Source of the DNA: Bacteroidales bacterium
GTDB taxonomy: Bacteria > Bacteroidota > Bacteroidia > Bacteroidales > UBA7960
Reading direction: 5' to 3'
NCBI GenBank assembly: GCA_007124575.1
Contig: SLEW01000163.1
Coordinates: forward strand, 1 to 9,650
Length of the DNA stretch: 9,650 nt
The notes below the pieces were generated by a model. That model saw only the letters and a program-made list of their open reading frames with translations, had not been told where the DNA came from and searched no databases. Position 1 is the stretch's first letter, and each line of letters opens with the position of its first letter. The position numbers and the translations under genes were made by a program. Of this stretch, positions 1-7,966 are shown piece after piece.

Positions 1-1503
1 GTGGATGCTGCCATCACCGCCAATGCCATGCTGGGCCTCATGGAGCCCACCGGTTGCGGCATTGGAGGCGACCTGTTTGCCATCATCTGGGATGCCGAAA
101 GCGGGCAGCTTCATGGCCTGAATGCCAGCGGCAGGTCGCCCAAAAACCTTACCCGCGACTACTTCATTGAAAACGGATACACCATGATCCCGCAACGCGG
201 TGCCCTGTCGGTCAGCGTGCCTGGAACCATTGACGGCTGGTTTGAGTTGCACGGCCGATTTGGTGTGCTTCCCATGGAAGATATCCTGCAGCCTGCCATT
301 GGCTACGCCAGGGAAGGCTTCCCGGTAACGGAGCTGATAGCCTACTACCTGGATCGCTCTGCACCCATCCTGTCAGGCTTTCCCAACTTCACTGAAACGT
401 ATATGCCTGATGGTGATATGCCCAAAAAAGGCGAGATATTCCGAAACCCTTACCTGGCTAACACCTACGAAACCATCGCCAACCAAGGGCGGGATGCATT
501 TTACGAAGGTGATATCGCATATACGATCGTCGATTATATACAGGAAAACGGGGGGTTCCTCAGTTACGAGGATATGGCCGCTCATGAAAGCACTTGGGTC
601 GACCCGGTTTCGACCAATTACAGGGGCTATGATGTGTGGCAGCTTCCTCCCAATGGACAAGGCATTGCCACATTGCAGATATTAAATATCCTGGAAGGTT
701 ACGACCTGGCAGGCAAAGGCTTGTATAGTCCTGAATACCTTCATCTTTTCGTGGAAGCGAAAAAACTCGCTTTCGAAGATCGTGCCACCTATTATGCAGA
801 CATGGACTTCAGCCCGGTGCCTGTGGAGCGGCTGATCTCCAAGGAGTATGCCGATGAGCGCCGGGAGCTTATCAACCCGGACCGTGCTGCTTTGCATTAT
901 GATCCGGGCATCCCCGAAGCACCCAACACGATATACCTTACGGTAGCAGATAAGGACGGCAACATGGTGTCGCTGATACAAAGCAATTACCGCGGCATGG
1001 GCAGTGGCATGACCCCTCCGGAGCTGGGCTTCGTATTGCAGAACCGCGGTGAGGGCTTCACCCTTGAACCGGATCATTTTAACACCTATGAGCCTGGCAA
1101 ACGGCCCTTTCACACCATTATTCCGGGCTTTATCACAAAGAATGATGAACCCTATATCAGCTTTGGTGTGATGGGCGGGGGTATGCAACCCCAGGGCCAG
1201 GCTCAGATGGTAATCAACATGATAGACTTCGGGATGAACCTCCAGGAGGCCGGCGATGCTCCCAGGATACAACATGTCGGATCATCCGAACCCACTGGTC
1301 AGCAGATGACAAACGGTGGTACGGTATTGCTGGAGTCCGGATTCCCTTTTGAGACCGTCCGCGAGCTTATGGAAAAAGGCCACACCATTCAATGGGCCAA
1401 CGGACCTTTCGGTGGTTATCAGGCCATCAAGTGGGATAAGGAGCATGGTGTGTATTATGGTGCATCCGAGTCCCGGAAAGACGGCCAGGCGGCGGGATAT
1501 TAG
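1..1503 (+). CDS. Gamma-glutamyltransferase family protein (5' end cut by the window)
   Basis: This is an Ntn-hydrolase of the gamma-glutamyltranspeptidase family, which normally self-cleaves into large and small subunits and hydrolyses or transfers gamma-glutamyl groups, usually in the periplasm or outside the cell. The visible frame opens with VDAAI, which matches the middle of the family's N-terminal GGNAVDAA motif. The GTG at base 1 is therefore an internal Val codon, and roughly 60-80 residues including any signal peptide lie outside the window. Residues below are counted from base 1. The glycine-rich stretch PTGCGIGGD is at 16-24, and Arg104 in AREGFPV matches the family's substrate-carboxylate Arg. 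Thr310 (APNTIYLTVADKDGN) aligns with the autocatalytic nucleophile, so the small subunit would be about 191 residues. MGGGMQPQGQ (391-400) matches the oxyanion glycine region. Where E. coli Ggt has NNQMDDF and PLSSM, this protein has QNRGEGF (347-353) and RPFHTI (368-373), as in the YwrD-like branch. The true substrate is therefore uncertain. Confidence 0.93.
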   Translation: MDAAITANAMLGLMEPTGCGIGGDLFAIIWDAESGQLHGLNASGRSPKNLTRDYFIENGYTMIPQRGALSVSVPGTIDGWFELHGRFGVLPMEDILQPAIGYAREGFPVTELIAYYLDRSAPILSGFPNFTETYMPDGDMPKKGEIFRNPYLANTYETIANQGRDAFYEGDIAYTIVDYIQENGGFLSYEDMAAHESTWVDPVSTNYRGYDVWQLPPNGQGIATLQILNILEGYDLAGKGLYSPEYLHLFVEAKKLAFEDRATYYADMDFSPVPVERLISKEYADERRELINPDRAALHYDPGIPEAPNTIYLTVADKDGNMVSLIQSNYRGMGSGMTPPELGFVLQNRGEGFTLEPDHFNTYEPGKRPFHTIIPGFITKNDEPYISFGVMGGGMQPQGQAQMVINMIDFGMNLQEAGDAPRIQHVGSSEPTGQQMTNGGTVLLESGFPFETVRELMEKGHTIQWANGPFGGYQAIKWDKEHGVYYGASESRKDGQAAGY

Positions 1504-1550
1504 TCATATTTGGCCAATAATATATATGTCACAATAAAAACCCATTTGCC

Positions 1551-2369
1551 ATGGAGAGAAAAAAACCTGAAAAAGCCTATCAAAACTTACAATTTCTTAA
1601 TTCGCCTTATGCCAGGGAGCTAAGGATATTGTCAGAATATCTGGAGCCGAAGTCAAGGCTTCGCAAGAACAAGGTGCAGGACACGGTGGTCTTTTTCGGA
1701 TCAGCACGCATCAAGTCAAAGGAAGATGCCAGGAAAAACCTGGATGAGCTTCGTGCATCAGGGAAGCGGGACAATGAGGCTTTGCGCATTGCCGAACGGG
1801 ACCTAAAAAATGCACGTTATTATGAGGATGCTTTGGAACTGGCGCGAAGGCTCACCAGCTGGGCAAAAGAAAGATACACACCCCATAGTCGTTTTATTGT
1901 CACCACGGGGGGTGGCCCGGGCATCATGGAGGCCGCAAATCGCGGGGCAAAGCTGGCCGGCGGCAAAACAACAGGGTTCAATATCAGCCTGCCTTTCGAG
2001 CAGGAACCCAATCCCTATATTGACGAGAACCTGAATTTTGACTTCCACTACTTTTTCATGCGGAAGCTTTGGCTGGTGTTCATGGCGAAGGCTTTTGTCA
2101 TCTTCCCCGGTGGCTTTGGCACCCTGGATGAGTTTATGGAGGTGCTGACCCTGGTGCAAACAGGGAAGATTAAGAAGGAGCTGAAAATCATCCTTTATGA
2201 CAGGCAGTTTTGGGAGGAGGTGATCAACATCCCCAGGATGGCAGAGCTGGGCACAATCAGTGAAAAAGATCTGAAGCTTTTCACGTGGTGCGACAGCGTG
2301 GACCAAATGGAAAACGAGCTCATCCCCCACCTGAAAAAGGTGGAGAAAAAGAGTCGCCTGTTACGCTAA
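1551..2369 (+). CDS. LOG family protein (nucleoside 5'-monophosphate phosphoribohydrolase-like)
   Basis: This 272-residue cytosolic Rossmann-fold protein belongs to the LOG family, long misannotated as lysine decarboxylase. Characterised members cleave the N-glycosidic bond of cytokinin riboside 5'-monophosphates or AMP-like nucleotides, releasing base and ribose 5-phosphate. The signature PGGFGTLDE is at residues 186-194. The upstream nucleotide-binding loop VTTGGGPGIMEAANRG is at 117-132, and the conserved Arg-Lys pair is R171-K172 in FFMRKLW. A first beta strand, VVFFGSAR, lies near residues 47-54. Between it and the GGGPG loop is a charged, probably helical insert (about 55-110), which with the ~45-residue N-terminal extension makes the protein longer than the ~190-residue plant-type LOGs. 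The start is the first ATG in frame. No good Shine-Dalgarno precedes it, which is common in Bacteroidota. It follows the gamma-glutamyltransferase gene by 47 bp without a terminator, so read-through is plausible. Family assignment is firm; the substrate is unknown. Confidence 0.93.
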   Translation: MERKKPEKAYQNLQFLNSPYARELRILSEYLEPKSRLRKNKVQDTVVFFGSARIKSKEDARKNLDELRASGKRDNEALRIAERDLKNARYYEDALELARRLTSWAKERYTPHSRFIVTTGGGPGIMEAANRGAKLAGGKTTGFNISLPFEQEPNPYIDENLNFDFHYFFMRKLWLVFMAKAFVIFPGGFGTLDEFMEVLTLVQTGKIKKELKIILYDRQFWEEVINIPRMAELGTISEKDLKLFTWCDSVDQMENELIPHLKKVEKKSRLLR

Positions 2370-2379
2370 CCGAGACTTG

Positions 2380-4794
2380 CTATTCGTATCGAAGGGAGAT
2401 CGAAGGATTCATGGAAGCGGTACGGATTACCCGGTAGGTGATGCTTCCCAGGGCAATCAACACGGCTATCACGAAGCCCAACAAGAAATCCTGCGGCTGC
2501 ATGGTGATGCGGTAGGGATAATTTTGCAACCAGTTTCCTGCAACCCAATATACCAGGGGCCAGGCAACAAGCGTTGCCAGGGCGACGAGAATCAGTACCT
2601 CTCTGGCCACCATGACCCAGATCGTAAAAACCCCGGCACCGAATGTCTTTCTGATGCCAATTTCCTTGATCCGCTGTTGCAATGAGAAGGCAGTGAGGCC
2701 ATACAAGCCCATGGATGCAATAAAAATGGCCAGGATGGTAAAGATCACAGACAGGCGTGCATTCTGCCTTTCTTCACGGTACAGGCGGTTGAAGTCCTCA
2801 TCCATAAAAAAGTACAACATGGGCTGGTGTGCAGAAAAGCTATCCCAGAGCGCCTCGGTCCCGCTCAGCACCGTGCGCAGCATGGATCCTTCATAGCGAA
2901 TGCTGACATATCCCCAATGCATGTCTTCCTGCTTGAACATGACAATGGCCGGGGCGATGTCCTGCCTCAACGACTCAAAATGAAAGTCCCTGAGCACACC
3001 AATCACGGGGTAACCCGGAGGTCCGTATCCGTGGTTGATCACACGCGTGGAAAAGGGATCATCGATGCCCATGTTGCGCAGGGCACGTTCATTGATTAAA
3101 CAGGCCTCACGATCGGTAAGCATCTCCGGGTCAAAATAGCGTCCCTCTGCCACTTCAATGCCAAAAGTCTCCAGGTAATCGTAATCGGCAAATGTGCTGT
3201 TCAGCAAAAAAGTTTCATCACTTCTGCCCGGCAGGGTATAGCTATTGCTGTTCATTGCTCTTCCGGGTACTGTGGTGGAAGCTGACACACTCAACACCCC
3301 GGGAATCCCCTGCAATTCAGATTTAAATACATCCACCTGTGCTCCAAGCGTGTAGGCCCTTCTCAACACGAGAATGTTTTCCTTATCGAAACCAAGATCT
3401 TTATTCACCATATACACCAGCTGCCGGTACATGATCACGGAGCCGGTGATCAGCATGATGGATATGACAAACTGCAGCACGGTAAGTGCCATGCGCACCC
3501 TGATGTTTTGCTTTCCACTGTTTTTGCCTTTCAGGACTGTCGCCGGATGAAAGGATGAGAGGTAGAAAGCCGGGTAGCTGCCTGCCAGTAAGCCTATAAA
3601 GCCAATCAAGACAAACAACGCCGGAATGACATACCAGCTTCCAAAGTAAGAGAGCGACAAGCCAAGGGAGAGCAGGTCGTTGAAATAGGGAAGAGAAAGT
3701 TCAACCAGCACCAGGGCTACCAGCAGCGCCATAAAAGCCAGGATAATGGTTTCTGCAATGAATTGACGTACGAGCATGCCCCTTGACGCACCAACCACCT
3801 TTTTCATTCCCACCTCCCTGGCGCGTTTGGTGGCTTGTGCCGTAGACAGGTTCATGAAGTTGATGGAGGCAATGGCAATGATCAGCACGCCAATGCTGCC
3901 AAATATCCAGAGGTATTTGGGATCATTCGGGGGATGATGGCTGGATTCAACGGAAGGATCCAGGTGAATGGCGGTAAGTGGTTGTAAAAAATAATTAAAC
4001 CGGTTGCCCGCAGCAAGAAACTCTTCCACGGTAACTCCCATAAACTCACGGAGGACGGGGCCGATATATTTGACAATCAGCGCCTCAAAGCGTTCGTTTA
4101 CTGCAGCGGGATCCGCATCCGGTTGCAGTTTGACATAACTGAACAGGTTGTTGGAAAGAAATTGTGTAACGTCATATGTAGGGTGGGTAGAAGTGATGGA
4201 CCCCAGTATCCCGGCACGGAAGTGGGAATTTTCAGGAATGTCCTCCATGACGCCCGTTACCCGGAAGTGTTCTTCCACCCCCCCTGCCTGAAGGAGTTTG
4301 TTCATGGGATCCTCATCTCCAAAGAAACGTCGTGCCGCGGTTTCTGTAAGCACCACCGAAAAAGGTTCAGCCAGTGCTGTCTCCGGGTTACCTTTGATCA
4401 ATGGGATGGAAAAAAAATCGAAAAAGGTAGAGTCTACCATGGCCAGGTGGTCTTCGGTATAGAACCTGTCTTCTATGCGAATCACCGTTTCTTCCCAGAT
4501 ATGCATCCGCAGGAAGTTTTCTACCTCAGGGAACTCCTCGGCCATGGTTGGCGCAAGCGGTGGAGAGGTATAGGCCATTTTGGCTTCCTGTCCGGAAAAT
4601 CTTCCATGGAGTCCGACACGGTAAATCTGTTCACGGTGCTCATGAAATTTGTCGTAGCTGAGTTCATTGATGACAAACAGGGCAATGAGCAGGGCACAGG
4701 CCATGCCAATGGCAAGGCCCATCATGTTAATAAAAACATAGCCCTTTTGGCGTTTCAAAGCCCGGAAACTGAATTTGAACAGATGGCGTATCAT
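2380..4794 (-). CDS. ABC transporter permease, MacB/FtsX type (downstream copy)
   Basis: This 804-residue inner-membrane protein has the duplicated MacB-core plus FtsX architecture. TM1 is at about residues 19-43, followed by a large extracytoplasmic MacB-like domain (about 45-285). TM2-TM4 lie near 293-316, 343-366 and 385-410. A second half begins with TM5 (about 434-455), then a second periplasmic domain (about 460-675), and TM6-TM8 near 681-704, 726-748 and 770-790. The FtsX coupling motif appears twice, as REVGMKKVVGAS (about 324-336) and KEIGIRKTFGAG (about 708-720), which are cytoplasmic loops expected to contact an ATPase. Such proteins form MacAB/LolCDE-like mechanotransmission or efflux systems, but no ATP-binding subunit or adaptor is visible here, so the cargo is unknown. 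It lies 67 bp behind a paralogous permease and is probably co-transcribed with it. Its stop codon (TAG) is only 10 bp from the convergent LOG stop, with no hairpin between them. Confidence 0.93.
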   Translation of the reverse strand: MIRHLFKFSFRALKRQKGYVFINMMGLAIGMACALLIALFVINELSYDKFHEHREQIYRVGLHGRFSGQEAKMAYTSPPLAPTMAEEFPEVENFLRMHIWEETVIRIEDRFYTEDHLAMVDSTFFDFFSIPLIKGNPETALAEPFSVVLTETAARRFFGDEDPMNKLLQAGGVEEHFRVTGVMEDIPENSHFRAGILGSITSTHPTYDVTQFLSNNLFSYVKLQPDADPAAVNERFEALIVKYIGPVLREFMGVTVEEFLAAGNRFNYFLQPLTAIHLDPSVESSHHPPNDPKYLWIFGSIGVLIIAIASINFMNLSTAQATKRAREVGMKKVVGASRGMLVRQFIAETIILAFMALLVALVLVELSLPYFNDLLSLGLSLSYFGSWYVIPALFVLIGFIGLLAGSYPAFYLSSFHPATVLKGKNSGKQNIRVRMALTVLQFVISIMLITGSVIMYRQLVYMVNKDLGFDKENILVLRRAYTLGAQVDVFKSELQGIPGVLSVSASTTVPGRAMNSNSYTLPGRSDETFLLNSTFADYDYLETFGIEVAEGRYFDPEMLTDREACLINERALRNMGIDDPFSTRVINHGYGPPGYPVIGVLRDFHFESLRQDIAPAIVMFKQEDMHWGYVSIRYEGSMLRTVLSGTEALWDSFSAHQPMLYFFMDEDFNRLYREERQNARLSVIFTILAIFIASMGLYGLTAFSLQQRIKEIGIRKTFGAGVFTIWVMVAREVLILVALATLVAWPLVYWVAGNWLQNYPYRITMQPQDFLLGFVIAVLIALGSITYRVIRTASMNPSISLRYE

Positions 4795-4813
4795 GAGGAT
4801 GTATTTTTTAATT

Positions 4814-4833
4814 CAATTGAGAATTGCATTCTC
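4814..4833 (-). promoter_or_regulatory. Two overlapping small hairpins in the inter-permease gap
   Basis: The 67-bp gap between the two permease genes contains two short inverted repeats that share bases, so only one can form at a time. On the + strand they are CAATT-GAG-AATTG (4814-4826) and GAGAAT-TGC-ATTCTC (4819-4833). On the mRNA the second stem takes in part of an AAGGAG sequence (4831-4836) that lies about 37 bases before the downstream start codon, too far to serve that start. The stems are short (5 and 6 bp) and may be chance in an AT-rich spacer. There is no poly-T tract, so this is not a terminator. Confidence 0.25.
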
Positions 4834-4861
4834 CTTACTGTTTTTATTACATCACCGGACG

Positions 4862-7303
4862 CTATTCATGCTTTAAAGAATCCAGGATATTTCTTCGGGC
4901 ATGAGTAATGACGAGTGAATTGACAACGATCAAAGCCATCAGCAGTCCTATCAAACCCGCGATAGCAAAATACCAGGGAGAGAGACTGATTTTGTAGGCA
5001 AAGTTATCAAGCCATCTGTCCATAAAATAAAAACTTAATGGCCATGCGATGATGCACGACAGCAGAATCAGCAGAGAGAATTCTTTTGACACCAGGCGTG
5101 ACAGTCCAAAAACAGAAGCACCCAACACCTTGCGAATGCCAAATTCCTTTCTCCTTGCCTCCATCACATAGAAGGCGGTTCCCACCAGGCCCATACATGC
5201 AATGAGGATAGCCAGAAAGGTCATGATCCTGGAAAGGCTGGCCGTCTGTAGCTCAGACCGGTAAAGGGCTTCATACCTCTCATCCATAAAATACCAGCTT
5301 GCTGACTGGCTCCCTGTTGAAGCATTACTCCAAGCCTGTTCCACAGCGTTTACCACTTCCCCGATACTGCTGCTATCGAACCTCACCAACATGGTATAGG
5401 ATGCCGGAGGCTGATAAATTGTCTCATGAAGAATAAAGAAAGCTGCGGGGAGTACTTCCTGCTGTACGCTCTCATAATGAATATCTTCTACGATACCCAC
5501 CAGTCTTTTTTCCTTGTGATCATCCCAGAAACCAGTAAGTACGACCCCAATACTGTCCAACACGCCAAGGTGCCGGGCAGCTGTTTCATTCAGTATTACA
5601 GTCTCGGTACTATCTGTGGCAAAATCCGTGTTAAACGTGCGTCCTGCACGCATAGTAGCTCCAAGAGCCTCAAAATACCCGAAATCAACGGGGGAAAGAT
5701 AGACCCGGCGACTTTCGTCGATATGCTGATGGGGTTGCCTGAGCATAGCCTGGTTTCCTTTTCTGGCAGTAGGCGCATGCGTCCCGGCACTGACGTGGGT
5801 CACGAAGGGGTACTGCTTCATTTCATTACGAAAAGCTTCATATACCCGCCTCATTTGCGGATTCATCTCATTCCGCACCACGATGAGCGACTCTTTTTCA
5901 AAACCACTGTGCCTCATCGCATGACTGATCTGTTGATAAAGAACCATACTGCTGGCAATCAAACCAATAGAGATAGCAAACTGTACTACGATGAGCAGCT
6001 GCCGGAAACCCAGACTGAAACCACCCATCTGCAAAAGCGATTTCCTTGCGGCAAATGTATGTCCTTTGAGTACATCCACAGGATTAAACCGGGAGAGGAC
6101 AAATGCAGGATAGGTGCCTGAAAGCAGTGATACGATAATCCATAACCCGGGCAGAACCGCCAACAGAAGAACGGGCCATCCATCGGAGAGGGCAAGGTCG
6201 TTTCCTGAAAGGACATTAAAGCGCGGAATAAAAATTTCTGCTAAAGCCACTCCGATAACAAGTGCGATAAATGCCATTACAAAAGACTCAGCAAGAAAGC
6301 TGCGCGCCAGCTTGTAACGACTGGCACCCAATACTTTTCGCACACCCACCTCCCGTGAACGCATCACAGCTCTGGCGCTGCTCAGGTTGATATAATTCAG
6401 GCAGGCCAAAAGCAGAATCAGGACGGCAGACACGGAAAATATGTATATAGTAGACCTGCTTCCTGACTCTACAGGCAGCACTGTGTAAATGTTTGAGGAA
6501 CCCAGGTAGATGTCCCCAAGGGGTTGCAGATGAAAGAAAAATATGTCACTCAGAAAGCCTTCATGGCTAACCCTGCCATACAGATTCTGTATCTTGGCAG
6601 GCAGACCCGCTATATCAGCATCATCGCCAGGCATAAGATAATATACGGAGGAATGGTTGCCCCATGATTCGAACATATGCGGGTTGAGTGACTGCATGCT
6701 TTCTATATTATGTACTATATCAAACTGCATGTGCGAATGCTCCGGCACATTATCGATGATACCTGCCACCATTAATTCCATGTTGCCCCCGCCTGGAAAA
6801 TTAAACAAATACGTTTTCCCAACAGGATCCTCTCCGTGAAACAATCTTTCAGCAAGATCTTTTGAAAGAAAAGTAGCCTGATGGTTATCTGCAAAGTCAT
6901 GCAACGTGCCGGAAAGCATGGTAAAGGAAAACATATCGAAAAAATCGGGGTCGACATATACATCACCCCCTGTGTTCACTTTATTTTCATTATACTCAAG
7001 GGTAAATGAGCTACGTGTGCTAAAAATCCTGGTGAGTTTTTCCACTTCGGGGATCTCTTCCTTCAGATGTTCATAAAACCTGGCAGGTAATTGTGCCCCC
7101 TCAATATCCGGATTAAACACATTGCTGGTCACCCTGTAGATGTTGTCACTGTTTTCATGAAAACGATCGTATTTGCTTTGATCATACACATACAGCGTAA
7201 TGATAATGAAGCTTCCTATCCCGATGCTTAAACCGAGGATATTGATCAGGGCAGAAAATTTTTGCCTGAGCATTTGCCGGAATACGAGTTTGAGAAATAT
7301 CAT
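4862..7303 (-). CDS. ABC transporter permease, MacB/FtsX type (upstream copy)
   Basis: This 813-residue paralog of the downstream permease has the same layout. TM1 is at about residues 18-40, followed by the periplasmic MacB-like domain (about 45-280), then TM2-TM4 near 284-308, 333-357 and 374-400. TM5 (about 435-458) opens the second half, followed by a second periplasmic domain and TM6-TM8 near 690-713, 733-757 and 776-802. The FtsX coupling motif occurs as REVGVRKVLGAS (about 318-330) and KEFGIRKVLGAS (about 716-728). The ATG at 7303 gives the usual N-terminus of this family, a short amphipathic stretch with Arg/Lys before TM1. The mRNA leader just before it is AT-rich with no clear Shine-Dalgarno. 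It is the first gene of the minus-strand pair, so the transcript probably begins in the repeat-rich region beyond 7303. The two copies may form a heterodimeric permease with an ATPase encoded elsewhere; this is inference. The transported substrate cannot be told. Confidence 0.93.
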   Translation of the reverse strand: MIFLKLVFRQMLRQKFSALINILGLSIGIGSFIIITLYVYDQSKYDRFHENSDNIYRVTSNVFNPDIEGAQLPARFYEHLKEEIPEVEKLTRIFSTRSSFTLEYNENKVNTGGDVYVDPDFFDMFSFTMLSGTLHDFADNHQATFLSKDLAERLFHGEDPVGKTYLFNFPGGGNMELMVAGIIDNVPEHSHMQFDIVHNIESMQSLNPHMFESWGNHSSVYYLMPGDDADIAGLPAKIQNLYGRVSHEGFLSDIFFFHLQPLGDIYLGSSNIYTVLPVESGSRSTIYIFSVSAVLILLLACLNYINLSSARAVMRSREVGVRKVLGASRYKLARSFLAESFVMAFIALVIGVALAEIFIPRFNVLSGNDLALSDGWPVLLLAVLPGLWIIVSLLSGTYPAFVLSRFNPVDVLKGHTFAARKSLLQMGGFSLGFRQLLIVVQFAISIGLIASSMVLYQQISHAMRHSGFEKESLIVVRNEMNPQMRRVYEAFRNEMKQYPFVTHVSAGTHAPTARKGNQAMLRQPHQHIDESRRVYLSPVDFGYFEALGATMRAGRTFNTDFATDSTETVILNETAARHLGVLDSIGVVLTGFWDDHKEKRLVGIVEDIHYESVQQEVLPAAFFILHETIYQPPASYTMLVRFDSSSIGEVVNAVEQAWSNASTGSQSASWYFMDERYEALYRSELQTASLSRIMTFLAILIACMGLVGTAFYVMEARRKEFGIRKVLGASVFGLSRLVSKEFSLLILLSCIIAWPLSFYFMDRWLDNFAYKISLSPWYFAIAGLIGLLMALIVVNSLVITHARRNILDSLKHE

Positions 7304-7526
7304 GGTTGTCTTTAATTAATGGTTTACCATATTTTAACAAAAAAAGCACCAAACATTCTATATTGCTACCTTACAGTCTTTTACCATTTACCAATGACCT
7401 GTTAAGCGTTCATTTAAGGACAGGCTATGTACACATTCGGACAATTGTTAAAAACTGACCGGTAGAGTGGTTTTGATCATGTACTTGTTTACTGTATTTG
7501 TGTCCTATTGTTCTAATATATTATTT
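7304..7526. other. AT-rich leader region upstream of the permease pair, no gene seen
   Basis: This stretch has no credible coding frame and should contain the promoter and 5' leader of the minus-strand permease genes. The best near-match to the Bacteroidota -7 box on the minus strand is AATGTTTG (7357 to 7350). It differs from TAnnTTTG at the first base and has no TTG at a suitable upstream distance, so no promoter is called. Nothing else recognisable was found. Confidence 0.5.
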
Positions 7527-7542
7527 TACTAATGCACTATGA

Positions 7543-7606
7543 TGCAAATTAGCCAATGTGCTAATTTGCCAATGTGCTAATTTGCCAATGTGCCAATGTG
7601 CTAATG
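7543..7606 (+). repeat. Left octamer tandem array (TGCYAATK units)
   Basis: Eight consecutive 8-bp units, read directly: TGCAAATT, AGCCAATG, TGCTAATT, TGCCAATG, TGCTAATT, TGCCAATG, TGCCAATG, TGCTAATG. Two further, more degenerate in-phase units (TACTAATG, CACTATGA) extend it left to 7527. TGCTAATT and TGCCAATG alternate, giving a 16-bp higher-order period in the middle. A period of 8 is not a multiple of 3 and no frame runs through it, so it is non-coding. The unit TGCTAATG is the exact reverse complement of CATTAGCA, the main unit of the array at 7967-8078. The two arrays are therefore the same repeat family in opposite orientation, on either side of the 7664-7881 inverted-repeat element. 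Confidence 0.93.
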
Positions 7607-7663
7607 AAAGAAATTCGGAAGGTTGTTTTGAGCAATCTGGGCGGATTAGTATACTGTCGTGAA

Positions 7664-7881
7664 GGGAACACGGATGACGCGGATGGCCTGCGGCCAGCGC
7701 GGATTTTCGCGGTGGCTTTTGCCACGATATGAAGGGTTGTTTTGTTTATTTCGGTGTTTTTTACACTGTTTATATATTATAGCAGCTGTATAACGCGGAA
7801 ATAAACAAATTATATCCCTATGATTGGAATCCCTGCAGCGAAAATCCGCGCTGCGTAGCATCCGCGTCCATCCGCGTTCCC
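7664..7881. mobile_element. Small non-coding element with GCGGAT-rich terminal inverted repeats (MITE-like)
   Basis: The left arm (7664-7710) and right arm (7838-7881) are inverted copies. Both start GGGAAC at the outside and end GCGGATTTTCGC at the inside, and over the arms they differ by one substitution (ACACGGAT versus ACGCGGAT) and a few short indels. The word CGCGGAT/ATCCGCG recurs inside each arm, at 7678-7684 and 7698-7704 on the left and at 7844-7850, 7860-7866 and 7870-7876 on the right. Between the arms lies an exact 12-bp inverted pair, TTTGTTTATTTC (7741-7752) and GAAATAAACAAA (7798-7809). Small hairpins also occur, GTGGC-TTTT-GCCAC (7712-7725) and TGGCC-TGC-GGCCA (7684-7696). 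The interior is about 127 bp with no convincing gene, so it cannot encode a transposase. A MITE-like or folded-repeat element is the best description; whether it moves is inference. No clear target-site duplication was seen. Confidence 0.6.
7741..7809. repeat. Exact 12-bp inverted repeat inside the element
   Basis: TTTGTTTATTTC at 7741-7752 and its perfect reverse complement GAAATAAACAAA at 7798-7809 enclose a 45-bp AT-rich centre. They lie concentrically inside the longer GCGGAT-rich arms, so the whole element could fold into a long, interrupted cruciform or RNA hairpin. The function is unknown. Confidence 0.8.
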
Positions 7882-7966
7882 ATCATATATTCACCCATAA
7901 AAGAACCTATTCCTTCAAAGAATAACCACACCCTTGCCTAAACCACTAATTAGCAATTAATTAGAA

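Noticed and set aside
682..1275. A long open frame of 197 codons antisense to the gamma-glutamyltransferase gene.
   Set aside because: It lies wholly inside a well-recognised gene. The translation is low-complexity-like with many His/Leu and no known motif; antisense frames of this size arise from codon bias.
1505..1512. CATATTTG before the LOG gene as a -7 promoter box.
   Set aside because: It misses the first base of TAnnTTTG and has no TTG at the expected upstream distance.
4123..4908. A 261-codon plus-strand frame antisense to the end of one permease gene and the start of the other.
   Set aside because: Both permease genes beneath it have clear family motifs across this stretch. The antisense product shows no domain and no start signals.
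5426..6121. A 231-codon plus-strand frame antisense to the upstream permease.
   Set aside because: It is a shadow of the permease coding sequence, with no domain and no regulatory signals.
7646..7861. A 71-codon minus-strand frame inside the inverted-repeat element.
   Set aside because: It runs through both GCGGAT arms, has a composition rich in Arg/His/Cys, shows no recognisable domain and has no ribosome binding site. It is best explained as chance.
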